Shown here one piece after another: positions 23,087 to 32,698 of a stretch of 37,390 bases of DNA. The notes under the pieces were generated by a model. The model had not been told where the DNA came from. It made no database searches and saw nothing but the letters and a program-made list of their open reading frames with translations. Both the position numbers and the translations under genes were made by a program. The stretch is from positions 1 to 37,390 of the forward strand of contig JAJEAG010000022.1 in the NCBI GenBank assembly GCA_022824265.1, read 5' to 3'. How positions within the stretch are numbered: position 1 is the stretch's first letter; every line of letters begins with the position of its first letter. The DNA is from Candidatus Poribacteria bacterium (GTDB taxonomy: Bacteria; Poribacteria; WGA-4E; WGA-3G).

Positions 23087-24232
23087 ATGAATTATGTTGA
23101 TGGATTATTGTCTTCGTTGACGCGGGTGAAAGATGCGCGGACACTTCGCGTATCCTCGTGGGATACGACAGGACGCAATAACGATGCATGGGATATTGCC
23201 CCCGGTGAAACGCGTGTATTGGCGGATATTAAAGGACCGGGATGTATCAATCATATCTGGATGACACAACCGAATGGATATCGCAATGTACTGATTCAGA
23301 TGTTTTGGGACGATGAGGAACATCCGAGTGTATTATGTCCGTTGGGTGATTTTTTTGGACTTGGAAACGAAATAGTCAACTCTTATGATTCTATTCCGTT
23401 TTCAGCATCTACACACAGCAATAATCAGTTTAATACTGGTTGCGCACTCAACTGCTATTTACAAATGCCTTTTAATCGCTCTGCTCGTGTGGAACTTGTC
23501 AACGAAGGTGATACTTCGCATCGTCAATACTTTTATGTTGATTATGAGTTATATCCTACAGAGCACGGTGAGGATGTGGCATATTTTCACGCGCAATTCC
23601 ATCGTGAAAATCCTTGTGATGGTTGGGGACATGAAATAAAGGTCAACACAGCGGAAGCAAATATCATTAATGCTGAACGTCTCGCTTGGGACAACAACTA
23701 CCTAATCCTATCCGCAGAAGGAAGAGGACAGTATATAGGTTGTAATCTATCTGTCAGTAACTTCCAAGGCACGTGGTGGGGTGAAGGTGATGATATGATT
23801 TGGATTGATGGATATAAATGGCCTCCAGATTTACACGGAACAGGTTCTGAAGATTATCTCAATCAGGCATGGGGAATGCAGCAAAATGCATTTGCGCATA
23901 ACGGTTCATCTATTCACGAGAACAACACCAACGGTTACCAAACTTCGTATGTGTACCATCTTGAAAACCCAATCCGTTTTGAGAAGGAAATACGGGTGAC
24001 GATTGAGCACGGACACGGGAACCATCTAAGCAACGAGACATCCTCTGTTGCATATTGGTATCAGATAGAACCACATAAACCTTTTGGTGTGCTACCCGTT
24101 GAACAACGCAAACCTGTGCTAAAGGATGAAGATGGGAATTGGATTTTTGACGAGTCGAACCAAACACCTTCATCCGAGATCGTTCTAAATGACGAAATGA
24201 AACAGAAGAAAAAGCAGTGGCAAGAAAAGTAA
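23087..24232 (+). CDS. DUF2961 / GH172 family glycoside hydrolase
   Basis: Protein of 381 aa of the DUF2961 family, now GH172, whose characterised members act on fructofuranose or arabinofuranose linkages (difructose dianhydride, arabinan). The core is clear: SWDTTGRNNDAW at the N-terminus, GPGCINHIWMT, LGDFFGLG, WWGEGDDMIWIDG with E233 and GTGSEDYLNQAWG with E255, the two Glu positions that match the catalytic pair spacing in the family by eye. There is no signal peptide, so the enzyme looks cytoplasmic. AAAGGA lies 8 bases before the ATG. It is followed after 46 bases by the large (alpha/alpha)6-like protein, an apparent operon for glycan breakdown. Confidence 0.88.
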   Translation: MNYVDGLLSSLTRVKDARTLRVSSWDTTGRNNDAWDIAPGETRVLADIKGPGCINHIWMTQPNGYRNVLIQMFWDDEEHPSVLCPLGDFFGLGNEIVNSYDSIPFSASTHSNNQFNTGCALNCYLQMPFNRSARVELVNEGDTSHRQYFYVDYELYPTEHGEDVAYFHAQFHRENPCDGWGHEIKVNTAEANIINAERLAWDNNYLILSAEGRGQYIGCNLSVSNFQGTWWGEGDDMIWIDGYKWPPDLHGTGSEDYLNQAWGMQQNAFAHNGSSIHENNTNGYQTSYVYHLENPIRFEKEIRVTIEHGHGNHLSNETSSVAYWYQIEPHKPFGVLPVEQRKPVLKDEDGNWIFDESNQTPSSEIVLNDEMKQKKKQWQEK

Positions 24233-24278
24233 TAGATGCCAATGTTTTGTTATGAATAATGACCATAGGAGAAGTAAT

Positions 24279-27200
24279 ATGCTTACGTTTTTCCAACATT
24301 TTCTCATCGGAAAAGTGGAAGAAGAAACACCTAACGACGAGGAAGGAGTTGATCAAGAACAACCGGAGTCCGAACATCAAGACCAAACATCTGATACCGA
24401 TTCCCCCGCACAGGCTGAGGAAACCGTAGAGGATGAAACCCCACATGAAGATCAACCTGAAAACGAATCTGACTCTTCCTCAGAAATAACCGACTCCGAA
24501 GCAGAATCTCAATCAGAACATACACCACAATCAGACGATACAGAAGAAGTGATGGCGTCTGAAACAGATGAAACACCTGAGTCTAAAGAACAAAAAGCAG
24601 ATGAGGAAGAAAACACCCAAGTTTCTGAAGAACCAACTGAGGAAGAGACTATAACACCTGAATCTGAAGATACAGCAGAAGAAGAACCAACTGAAGTTGC
24701 AGTAATGTCTGAGGCTCAGGATATATCTGATACAGAACAAACTCCTCAACTTCAAGATACACCAACTGATCCAGAAATTGAGATTGTCTCTGAGACTGAA
24801 GAAATATCTGTGACAGATCAACCTACAGAAACTGAAGATACACATGATGAAGAGAATGTTGAGGCAGAAGACACTCCCGCATCTGATGAGACTGTTAGGG
24901 CATATACTCTTGGAGAGAGCGAGGAATTGTATGATTTCGTGGTGAATTTTGAAGAGAGTGAGTGTTCTGGTGGTGAACATATCTCTGTAAACTTAATGGA
25001 TTCGTCTGGTGGCGTATCAAAACCTGCGATCTTTGAACATCCTTCATCAACTGAAATTTCAAGAGTTGCATACAAACTGGAATTACCATCTGTAAATAAT
25101 AAAGAGATGCTTTTCTTGAATTTCAGTATCGGTCTCCGAGATGGTGTGGTCTTTGATGATCCACAAAGTCCACCAGGTGGTGTGAAATATTCTATTGAAA
25201 TTTCAGGCGAACAATGTTTTGAATCAGTTTCAACTGAATGCCAATGGACACAAAATGGCGTGGATCTAACCCGTTTTGCAGGTGAAAAGATAGAACTTGT
25301 TTTCATCACACAATGTAATGTTGAGGGAAATAGTAGTTTTGCATGGGCATTATGGGGACAACCGAAACTTCTCAAACTCACACGGACTCATGAGCCTGTT
25401 ACAGACGAAAAGTTGCCACCTATAGAAATACAGTACGGGATAGCAATTGCGCAAGTTACTGAAAATCATAATGTACTGTTTGAGTTTAATCGGGATAACT
25501 TTACTCCTGCCACAGAAATTGTTAATAACATATATAGTCAATTAGAAACCACACCGATTGACCTGACGTTATTCGCAGCGCAACCGAAATTAGAAATCGT
25601 GAGTGTTGGCACAACGGCAACGGTCGTTGGAGCTGGAGAAGCGTATGAGGTGCAATGTACTATCAGAAATGTAGGTGAAGGACCTCTTCCCAAAGGTAGT
25701 AAAACGCGATTAAGTTTAAGCGACATAAAGTTACGACGAGGAAGGACCTCACATAATGTCAAGACACTCGGTCCTGGCGATACATCAACCTATGTTTGGT
25801 ATGCCCGTGGTGTATCACGCCCATCAGAAATCAATTTTAAAGTGACATTAAAGTCCCGCCATATTAAAGGTGATAGTCAAAGGAAGGGAAATGTTATCAT
25901 CCGTCCGGCATTACCGAAACTTGAAACGAATGTGATACCTGAACTTCATACCTACATGGAAGGTAAGCATTTGATATTAGGAAATAAGCATCTTCGCTTA
26001 ATTTTCGTTCACAACAGTTCACCTACCCAAAATATAGGGAAATCCAAAGCAGAAATACAAGACAAATCTCCGCAGGGATATGAGTATTACGCTATATTTG
26101 TTGCAAAAGGCAGTACATATCAACAGGTTGCCACCTCTAAGATGATTGCTGAGGTGACCTATCTTTCAAAAGATACTACCCACACGATAAATTTCGTTCC
26201 GAACGATGTGCAGTTAGCTGGAAACAGTCTTGGAGAATCTATTGTCCGCTTATCTGGTGAACACAAAGATACAGATGGAGTAACTTGGACTCTACAGTTA
26301 CAGTTGATTCTCACTGAAGATACTAAACGTATTAAGTCCTCATATAGTTTGTCGGTTGATAAGGAACGAGAACTTCTTGCTTTTCGTGGTACAGAGATTT
26401 ATGCAGGACACAAGAGTACGCGGGAAAAGAAAACTGCAGCCCTGTTTCCGGGCTTAGAATATCTTGAAAGTGATGAACCCTCTTCAAATACACGGGATGC
26501 AGCCCCACCGTTCAATAATCGGTTGGTCCCCCATCCATATAAGATTACTATCCCTGTGATGGCAGTTGAGATTCAGAAGTCTGTCGTTGGCATTGCTTGG
26601 AATCCGTTGAAGAGTTGGGATGGTCAGATGCAAAATGTATCCGCAGTATTTGCATCACCTAATTGGCATAACCAACAGAGAAATCACTTAATGGGACTTT
26701 TTCTACCGACTGTACCGGATTTTGTCAAAGAAAATGCACTGGTTGCTGAAAAACCTTATCAACTAAGCACAGAACAATCAATAAATTTGGAATGTGAGAT
26801 AATAGCTGATGGGAATGCTTCAATCTTAGCAGCATTAAACCATTGGACATCTGCCTATGGAATACCTAAACCGTTGAGACTTCCTCGCAACGATACAGAA
26901 CAGGTACTCCTCTCGCGACACGGGTTTATGCATACTGTTTGGGATGCTGAGGCAAGACAATCCAGACATTGTGTTGATTGGGTATCACATAATGAACCAG
27001 GATTTGCGACTTTACTTTGGTATGATTACCTAATAACGAAAGCTGAGGATGTAAAAGCGCGTGTTTTGGAAATTGCAGAGAAAACAATTGCAGATGTAGG
27101 TGCTGGAGGTTTGGCATCACGTGGATCGTGTCATATTCTAAGTGGTGAATTTCCATTCTATTTTGGTCATTTGGAAGATGCATTAGAAGTATATAAGTCA

Positions 27201-28256
27201 GATGTCCAACCTATTATTGATTCTCAGTCTGATGATGGTAGTTGGGGTTTTCATCCGACATCCGAGAAAACACAAAACCTTGGTAAAGAGGGAGATATAG
27301 TTCTTGGAACATGTGCTGCAAAGGCACTCAAGCTCCTAAAACATGCGCGTATAACAGGGGACAAGGAATCACTTGAGGCGGGTAAAAAAGCCCTCTCTTA
27401 TATGGATCGCTTTGTTGTGCCACGTGGTGCACAAACATGGGAATGTCCACTTTATGAACCTGATATTCTCGCTGCTGCTCATGCGATCGGTGCCTATATT
27501 GAAGCTTATGAAGTCATTGGTAATAAGACGTATTTGAAACGTGCAGAATATTGGGCAGAAACAGGGTTGCCATTCCTTTATCATTGGCATCTTCCTGACC
27601 GTCCCGGTATGCAGTTTGCTTCCATACCTGTCTTTGGAACAACCTTCTACACACATCCTTGGTTCGGTGTGCCGGTTCAGTGGAACGGTTTGGTGTATGC
27701 ATATTATCTGCAACGTCTAAATCAACACACCCGTGATGATAGATGGCAGCAGATCGCTGAAGGGATTACCGTTAGTGCCATGTATCAGCAGTGGGACGAT
27801 GGTGAGTTGAAAGGGACATACCCAGACGGATTCTATGGGTTCTGTACAGAAGGCAAAGGACCACATCTCAATCCTGAAGATATCATGGTGAATGTCTACA
27901 CGCTCCGTGGACTTGACCCTGATGTAAAAACCGCAATTACAGGATCAGTTCATTTAAGTTCTGGTGCAAAACCAGAAGGTTTTACATCATCACGTTCAGG
28001 TGAGTTAAAATGGAGTCTTAATTACGTGGAGAACGAAACAAGTCATACGTTGATTACCGGTTATGGACAAGCACCATCACTTATCCGAACCGAAAGAACA
28101 CAGACTGATGATAACAATGATGATTCTGCTAATGACATTCCTCAAGTAGAATCGCTTGAGGAAGTTGCATCCGGATGGCGTTACATCCCAGAAAAAGATG
28201 CTATCTTGATAAAACAGAAACACATTACCGATGAAATGCAATTTCAACTGATTTAA
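24279..28256 (+). CDS. Large protein with long acidic tract, beta domains and (alpha/alpha)6-like domain
   Basis: Protein of 1325 aa. After a short hydrophobic start (LTFFQHFLIG) comes an extreme Glu/Thr/Ser/Asp/Pro tract at about residues 14-204. Then a jelly-roll-like segment (about 205-370), an Ig/CARDB-like domain (about 433-540, SVGTTATVVGAGEAYEV, IRNVGEGPLPKG), a beta-sandwich (about 560-850) and a helical domain with alternating hairpins from about 860 to 1210 (DALEVYKSDVQPIIDS, LKLLKHARITGDK, AYEVIGNKTYLKRAEYW), as in (alpha/alpha)6 lyases or glycosidases. No catalytic residues are assigned. No cleavable signal peptide is seen. The frame extends to 24252, but the ATG at 24279 has AGGAGAAG upstream. 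It is directly behind the GH172 gene, so a role in glycan breakdown is inferred. The family is not identified. Confidence 0.75.
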   Translation: MLTFFQHFLIGKVEEETPNDEEGVDQEQPESEHQDQTSDTDSPAQAEETVEDETPHEDQPENESDSSSEITDSEAESQSEHTPQSDDTEEVMASETDETPESKEQKADEEENTQVSEEPTEEETITPESEDTAEEEPTEVAVMSEAQDISDTEQTPQLQDTPTDPEIEIVSETEEISVTDQPTETEDTHDEENVEAEDTPASDETVRAYTLGESEELYDFVVNFEESECSGGEHISVNLMDSSGGVSKPAIFEHPSSTEISRVAYKLELPSVNNKEMLFLNFSIGLRDGVVFDDPQSPPGGVKYSIEISGEQCFESVSTECQWTQNGVDLTRFAGEKIELVFITQCNVEGNSSFAWALWGQPKLLKLTRTHEPVTDEKLPPIEIQYGIAIAQVTENHNVLFEFNRDNFTPATEIVNNIYSQLETTPIDLTLFAAQPKLEIVSVGTTATVVGAGEAYEVQCTIRNVGEGPLPKGSKTRLSLSDIKLRRGRTSHNVKTLGPGDTSTYVWYARGVSRPSEINFKVTLKSRHIKGDSQRKGNVIIRPALPKLETNVIPELHTYMEGKHLILGNKHLRLIFVHNSSPTQNIGKSKAEIQDKSPQGYEYYAIFVAKGSTYQQVATSKMIAEVTYLSKDTTHTINFVPNDVQLAGNSLGESIVRLSGEHKDTDGVTWTLQLQLILTEDTKRIKSSYSLSVDKERELLAFRGTEIYAGHKSTREKKTAALFPGLEYLESDEPSSNTRDAAPPFNNRLVPHPYKITIPVMAVEIQKSVVGIAWNPLKSWDGQMQNVSAVFASPNWHNQQRNHLMGLFLPTVPDFVKENALVAEKPYQLSTEQSINLECEIIADGNASILAALNHWTSAYGIPKPLRLPRNDTEQVLLSRHGFMHTVWDAEARQSRHCVDWVSHNEPGFATLLWYDYLITKAEDVKARVLEIAEKTIADVGAGGLASRGSCHILSGEFPFYFGHLEDALEVYKSDVQPIIDSQSDDGSWGFHPTSEKTQNLGKEGDIVLGTCAAKALKLLKHARITGDKESLEAGKKALSYMDRFVVPRGAQTWECPLYEPDILAAAHAIGAYIEAYEVIGNKTYLKRAEYWAETGLPFLYHWHLPDRPGMQFASIPVFGTTFYTHPWFGVPVQWNGLVYAYYLQRLNQHTRDDRWQQIAEGITVSAMYQQWDDGELKGTYPDGFYGFCTEGKGPHLNPEDIMVNVYTLRGLDPDVKTAITGSVHLSSGAKPEGFTSSRSGELKWSLNYVENETSHTLITGYGQAPSLIRTERTQTDDNNDDSANDIPQVESLEEVASGWRYIPEKDAILIKQKHITDEMQFQLI

Positions 28257-28389
28257 TCTGTTGAATAAATTAACTATTTTCTGTAAAGTGTCTATAGTTG
28301 TATAAGATAAACTTTCTTACAATAATACATACTCTTGAACACATATTACATTAGGCATAATGCACATCTATGTCTCAATAGGAGGAACA

Positions 28390-28731
28390 ATGAAAGCGAA
28401 AAGAATCGTATCAACAACATTCTGTTTAGTTATGGTAGCACTCTGTGTCTTTACAGTATTTGTCACAGTTGCGTATGCACAAGATGGTGCTGCATCACCA
28501 GAAGATCCGTCACTGTTTCCGTGGAAAGTAATTGCACGAGATATTATCTTAGTTGCAGTCTTTAGTATTGTTGGATTAATTATTTTGATGATTGGCTACA
28601 AAGTTTTTGATATGGCAACCCCGTATGACCTTAACCGACAAATAGCTGAGGATAACAACGTTGCAGCTGGTATTGCAGTTGCGGGTGTGCTTGTCTCACT
28701 CGGTATAATCGTTGCCGCTGCTATGGGGTAA
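28390..28731 (+). CDS. DUF350 family small membrane protein
   Basis: Protein of 113 aa with a signal peptide of about 30 residues (VTVAYA before QDG), then two hydrophobic segments (about 50-72, IARDIILVAVFSIVGLIILM, and about 90-113, VAAGIAVAGVLVSLGIIV). The linker KVFDMATPYDLNRQIAEDNNVA is the DUF350 signature (PYDLN, AEDNNVAAGI). Usual DUF350 proteins carry two such units; this has one, like the short members. The longest frame begins at 28360, but the ATG at 28390 has a full AGGAGG upstream. Function unknown; DUF350 proteins are inner-membrane proteins. A hairpin follows at 28790-28812. Confidence 0.85.
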   Translation: MKAKRIVSTTFCLVMVALCVFTVFVTVAYAQDGAASPEDPSLFPWKVIARDIILVAVFSIVGLIILMIGYKVFDMATPYDLNRQIAEDNNVAAGIAVAGVLVSLGIIVAAAMG

Positions 28732-28789
28732 TCTATCCAATATCTTACATAGGATGACTTCACAAATATAGTTTTGTATAACATCATGT

Positions 28790-28812
28790 TAGGCGGGGTT
28801 CATCTCCGCCTA
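28790..28812 (+). terminator. Hairpin after the DUF350 gene, weak intrinsic terminator
   Basis: TAGGCGG (28790-28796) and CCGCCTA (28806-28812) form a 7-bp GC-rich stem that two more pairs (G-C and G-U) extend, followed by TATTTTGG. It ends 24 bases before the ATG at 28837. The T-run is short, so termination may be partial. Confidence 0.45.
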
Positions 28813-28836
28813 TTTTGGATTATAAAGAGGTTTCAC

Positions 28837-29646
28837 ATGTCTGAAATACGTTATTGGTCGGAGCAGGATGTCAGTGCAGAACAGATCCAAGAATGGGTTG
28901 AAACATTCCACCGAGATGGATGTCTATTCCTTCAAAATGTATTGACTCCTGATCACTGTGCGGAACTTCGGCAGGATTTAGAATGGTCACTTGAAAACAA
29001 TCCGAACGGTTTGAACAGTGGTAATTACGAATCAACCATGCACTTGTGTCATCGCATGTTTGAACACAGCAAGGCAAACCTAAGGTTATTTGACCTCGAA
29101 CCTATTGTTTCCTTTGCTGAAGCACTTGTCTCTGGAAACTGTCATGTTATCCACAACAATTCCTTTCAAACGCGTCCTGGAGGCGGAATCACTTCTTGGC
29201 ACCAAGATGATGCACCACATTTTCTCGTGACAGATGGAGAACCACCCAAAAACATAAAACTTCCTGTATTGCTTTTTACCGCAAATTATTACCTCACTGA
29301 TGTTACCGAAATTGAACATGGTGGAACGGAAGTGGTTCCAGGTTCACATCTTTTTGGTGCATCTCCTCCTAATCCAATAGATGGCACAGCGTGGGAGGAT
29401 AAGGTGCAATACAACTTAGGTCAAGCAGGAAGCGTAATCATGTTTAACAATCAGGTATGGCATCGGGGTGGTCCGAATCAAAGTCAACGCACTCGCTACA
29501 TCACACAAGTGACTTATGCGCGCAGACTGGTTGGTCATAAGTTTTATCCATTTATGAATTACAATATGCCAGAATCGGTCTATCAGGATGCAAGTCCAAG
29601 ACTACGACGATTGCTTGGGTTTTTAAACCGTGGTGCATACGGATAG
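28837..29646 (+). CDS. Phytanoyl-CoA dioxygenase (PhyH) family protein
   Basis: Fe(II)/2-oxoglutarate-dependent oxygenase of the PhyH type, 269 aa. The metal ligands are H122 and D124 (SWHQDDAPHF) and H209 (NQVWHRGG), with the 2OG-binding R220 (QRTRYITQ) 11 residues on. ANYYLTDVTEIEHGGTEVVPGSH is the standard middle region. The longest frame reaches 28774, but the ATG at 28837 has AAAGAGG just upstream, so I use it. Members hydroxylate many small molecules; no substrate is evident. The MDR gene starts 37 bases later on the same strand. Confidence 0.9.
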   Translation: MSEIRYWSEQDVSAEQIQEWVETFHRDGCLFLQNVLTPDHCAELRQDLEWSLENNPNGLNSGNYESTMHLCHRMFEHSKANLRLFDLEPIVSFAEALVSGNCHVIHNNSFQTRPGGGITSWHQDDAPHFLVTDGEPPKNIKLPVLLFTANYYLTDVTEIEHGGTEVVPGSHLFGASPPNPIDGTAWEDKVQYNLGQAGSVIMFNNQVWHRGGPNQSQRTRYITQVTYARRLVGHKFYPFMNYNMPESVYQDASPRLRRLLGFLNRGAYG

Positions 29647-29683
29647 ATACTTAGACTCACCTCTAATATAAATTGGATATGGT

Positions 29684-30727
29684 ATGAAAGCAGTTGCGTT
29701 TTCTGAACAAGGTGAGGTTAACGTTTTACAATATCAAGATGTACCTAAACCTACCCTTGAACATGATGAAGTCCTTGTGAAGGTAAAAGTGTGTGCTGTG
29801 AACTACCTTGATATCCACGCGCGGCGCGACCGACCTGAGATAAAAAAGAAACTTGAAGTAACTGGAACCCCCCATATTTTAGGATCTGACATTGCAGGTG
29901 AAATCGCAGCCATCACAGAAGACCACCCCCAACTCAATGTTGGTGACCGTGTACTGCTTGCCCCGTGTATCCCTTGCGGTGTTTGTAGCGACTGTATAAA
30001 CGGATACGAAAATCTATGTGATACACAACAACTCCTTGGTTTCCAAACAGATGGCGGTTATGCGGAATTCGTCAAAGCACCCGTAAAAAATGCGATACAG
30101 ATAGCTGATGAGTTACCATTTGTTGAAGCAGCAGCCCTTCCTATTGCTTACCTTACAGCATGGCACATGCTTATCACGCGCGCGCAACTCCAAGCAGGTG
30201 AAGATATCCTGATACTTGGCGCGGGAGGCAGTGTGGGGAGTGCGGGTCTACAAATTGCTAAACTTGTTGGAGCGCGTATTTTTGCTACTGCAAGCACAGA
30301 TGAAAAACTAGCGCGGGCGAAACATTACGGGGCAGACGTTACGATTAACTACTCCGAGGTTGATTTCTCTGAGGTGATACTTGAGGAGACGAATGGACGA
30401 GGTGTTGATGTTGTCTTAGAGCATGTTGGGACTGCAACTTGGAATAAAAGTATCAGCAGCCTTGCGAAAAACGGTAGACTTGTTTCTTGTGGTGTAACAA
30501 CAGGAAACATCGGAGAGATTAATATCCGCAAAATGTATCAAAAACAACTCACTATCATGGGATCGGCATTAGGAACAGCTACTGAACTCCGAACACTTGT
30601 GCGACTTGCAGAACAACGAAGGTTGATACCCATCATTGATCGGACATTGCCTCTACAAAACGCAGCTGAAGCACACCAACTGTTGGAATCGCGTAAGAAC
30701 TTTGGGAAAGTTTGCTTAATACCGTAA
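29684..30727 (+). CDS. Zinc-binding MDR oxidoreductase (quinone reductase/ADH-like)
   Basis: Medium-chain dehydrogenase/reductase of 347 aa. The N-terminal catalytic domain has CAVNYLDIHAR, where the usual catalytic-zinc Cys is replaced by Asn, as in NADPH:quinone oxidoreductases. The structural-zinc lobe is kept: CIPCGVCSDC and a later LC. The cofactor motif is GAGGSVGSAGLQIAKLVGA at about residues 179-197. A single structural zinc and NAD(P)H use are inferred. A modest Shine-Dalgarno sequence precedes the ATG. It is likely cotranscribed with the PhyH gene. Its stop is 8 bases from the stop of the convergent PhyH gene at 30735. Confidence 0.88.
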   Translation: MKAVAFSEQGEVNVLQYQDVPKPTLEHDEVLVKVKVCAVNYLDIHARRDRPEIKKKLEVTGTPHILGSDIAGEIAAITEDHPQLNVGDRVLLAPCIPCGVCSDCINGYENLCDTQQLLGFQTDGGYAEFVKAPVKNAIQIADELPFVEAAALPIAYLTAWHMLITRAQLQAGEDILILGAGGSVGSAGLQIAKLVGARIFATASTDEKLARAKHYGADVTINYSEVDFSEVILEETNGRGVDVVLEHVGTATWNKSISSLAKNGRLVSCGVTTGNIGEINIRKMYQKQLTIMGSALGTATELRTLVRLAEQRRLIPIIDRTLPLQNAAEAHQLLESRKNFGKVCLIP

Positions 30728-30734
30728 ATAAAGT

Positions 30735-31628
30735 TTAAATACTGTGCGGTCCCCTCATATACACAGAATTTTCACCAAATTGCTCAATTAACCAACCACG
30801 CAACGGCACATCGTCATCAGTAGGGATATAGCGACCATTATTTCTTACCGCAGCCCCAAGCAATTGCCTGCGGATCGGATCACACCGTTCATAGAGATGT
30901 TCAACCTCCATATCGTCTTTCGGACGAATCCATCGGTAACCATATCCATAAAATAGAGCCTTACGTGTCATCTGTGATGTATTTGGACTACGTGAATGCC
31001 ACAGTCGTCTATCAAAGAGAACAGCAGTCCCTGGCTCCACACATACAGGTATTGCATCATCGGGAATACCTGTTGCTGTTTTTTCTCGTGGGTCACGACT
31101 GATTTCCATCTCAGGTAATGGCATGTCAGATAATTGGCTTCCGGGACGAATGTAGAAGTTACCGCGACCGGGTTCTGAGACATCTGTGAGGAAATATGCT
31201 ACCTTCAACGATAGGCGTGGACGTGGGTGCGTTTCCATCTCAATATTGACACGACCACTATCTTGATGCCATTCCAACCAACCGTCACCATCCTGTGCTT
31301 CTGCTGGTGCTGGTGGTTTGACATGCATGTGTGCATGATAAAGATAAATATTCCAACCCAGAATACCCCATACTTTGGGGAGTGTCGTAGGCATGTCAAC
31401 AAGATCTAAAAAAGCGTCATCTTCTCCTAAGAAATTGGAGAAGCCCCAATGATTGTTTGATTTCGCTCTTCCAGTGGAAAGTGCGTTGCCATGGATTTTA
31501 TTTACAGCATTTAATAGACGTTTCACCATATCTGAAGTAAGTGCGTTGGGAACGTATAGATAACCTTGTTCCTGAAAGTGATTTCGTTCTTCATCTGTTA
31601 GTAGATGATTAAGACATTCTCCGTTCAT
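30735..31628 (-). CDS. Phytanoyl-CoA dioxygenase (PhyH) family protein
   Basis: Fe(II)/2-oxoglutarate oxygenase of 297 aa. Ligands H121 and D123 (LEWHQDSGRV), H211 (RRLWHSRS) and R222 (MTRKALFYGY) match the PhyH pattern; KVAYFLTDVSEPGRGNFYIRPGS is the usual middle. The longest frame starts at a TTG (31652); the ATG at 31628 has CGGAG 8 bases upstream and I use it. A strong promoter lies 47-76 bases upstream. It is only distantly similar to the PhyH at 28837, and is convergent with the MDR gene. Substrate unknown. Confidence 0.9.
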   Translation of the reverse strand: MNGECLNHLLTDEERNHFQEQGYLYVPNALTSDMVKRLLNAVNKIHGNALSTGRAKSNNHWGFSNFLGEDDAFLDLVDMPTTLPKVWGILGWNIYLYHAHMHVKPPAPAEAQDGDGWLEWHQDSGRVNIEMETHPRPRLSLKVAYFLTDVSEPGRGNFYIRPGSQLSDMPLPEMEISRDPREKTATGIPDDAIPVCVEPGTAVLFDRRLWHSRSPNTSQMTRKALFYGYGYRWIRPKDDMEVEHLYERCDPIRRQLLGAAVRNNGRYIPTDDDVPLRGWLIEQFGENSVYMRGPHSI

Positions 31629-31674
31629 AAATGACACTCCGTATGAATCCAATAACGGGTTCTCTACACTATAA

Positions 31675-31704
31675 AATATATAACTCTATCTCGACAATTG
31701 TCAA
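31675..31704 (-). promoter_or_regulatory. Sigma70-like promoter for the PhyH gene at 30735
   Basis: On the minus strand, -35 TTGACA (31699-31704, 6 of 6), an 18-base spacer and -10 TATATT (31675-31680, 5 of 6). The palindrome GACAATTGTC overlaps the -35 element and could be a regulator site. A start near 31668 leaves a leader of about 40 bases. Confidence 0.65.
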
Positions 31705-31731
31705 CAAATCCTTGTTAAGATCAATTACTTA

Positions 31732-32523
31732 TTACTTTCTAAGATGTTGACGTAATTCTGCAAAATAGTCCTCTAATGGTGTTGCTTCCCAGTTTGGGAG
31801 TAGTTCTTCGGGTCTCGCAACGAGTCTTTCTTTGATGGGACACTCATTTACTATTATAGGTTTCGGATGTTTATAGTTGTTCCCATTTTGGTACAACTGA
31901 TTAACTAATGTTGCGATGTTTGTCGGTTGTGCTGTTCCGATGTCAAATACGCCTGGTTTCCAATCATTCACTACGCTAATAATTGCATTAGCTGCATTTG
32001 TTACATGCACAAAATCACGTAGACAACCGTTATATGCTCTCTCTAATTTTCCCGCTAATATTTTGTAGACGATACTCGGACTTTCCTTACCAACTTCATC
32101 ATAATCCCAAATATTGAAAGGACGTAAGATACATAGATTTCTACTGGTAATTACCTGAGACATATAATACTCAGCACAGTGTTTACTCCATCCGTAAGGA
32201 ACATCAGGATCAATCGCTGCAGCGGATGATATATATATCAATTTTATATGTGTCTGTTCACAGTAATCCGCTATTTTTGTGCTTGCTTTGTAATTGAGTT
32301 GCCAAAGTAGGTTGTCGGTAACTTGAGAATTACTTAGACCACCGTTGTGGATTACCAAATCATATTTATCTTCTTCGGACAACAAATTCTGATACATTTC
32401 AACAAACACATCATAATTGGAATCGCAATCTAAGCCATTAACGTCATGTGCATCATTGTCTATGAGTAACTTAATGATGTGTCTGCCAAGGAAACCTTTA
32501 TGTCCTGTTAGAAGTATTCTCAT
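31732..32523 (-). CDS. NAD-dependent sugar epimerase/dehydratase (extended SDR)
   Basis: Extended short-chain dehydrogenase, 263 aa. Numbering from the chosen start, the nucleotide motif TGHKGFLG is at residues 6-13, the acidic strand end GLDCDSNYD follows, and the catalytic YGWSK (Tyr and Lys) is near residue 125, with SSAAAID before it. DFVHVTNAANAI is the standard conserved region after the active site. The frame starts at 32568, but the ATG at 32523 has AAAGGA 9 bases upstream. Members epimerise or dehydrate nucleotide sugars. It sits after lpxA on the same strand, so a role in surface glycan or LPS precursor synthesis is plausible but not shown. Confidence 0.85.
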   Translation of the reverse strand: MRILLTGHKGFLGRHIIKLLIDNDAHDVNGLDCDSNYDVFVEMYQNLLSEEDKYDLVIHNGGLSNSQVTDNLLWQLNYKASTKIADYCEQTHIKLIYISSAAAIDPDVPYGWSKHCAEYYMSQVITSRNLCILRPFNIWDYDEVGKESPSIVYKILAGKLERAYNGCLRDFVHVTNAANAIISVVNDWKPGVFDIGTAQPTNIATLVNQLYQNGNNYKHPKPIIVNECPIKERLVARPEELLPNWEATPLEDYFAELRQHLRK

Positions 32524-32698
32524 TCCGTACAATTCCTTTGGGTTTCTGTTAATATACCACACCAACATTCTGTATAATGGAGTATAACTTGGTATGATGC
32601 CATTGTTTCAATAGACTGCGAGGTTAAATCATCAGTGGTATATTTATCCATCAGACAAGCTTCGCATATCTATATCATTCGCTGCAAGGTGGGGTAAA

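Noticed and set aside
24252-24278. ATG at 24252 as the start of the large protein
   Set aside because: The Shine-Dalgarno sequence AGGAGAAG lies downstream of it and points to the ATG at 24279.
24531-24980. 149-codon minus-strand frame opposite the acidic tract
   Set aside because: It is the complement of Glu-rich codons and has no domain; the plus-strand frame is longer and has a good start.
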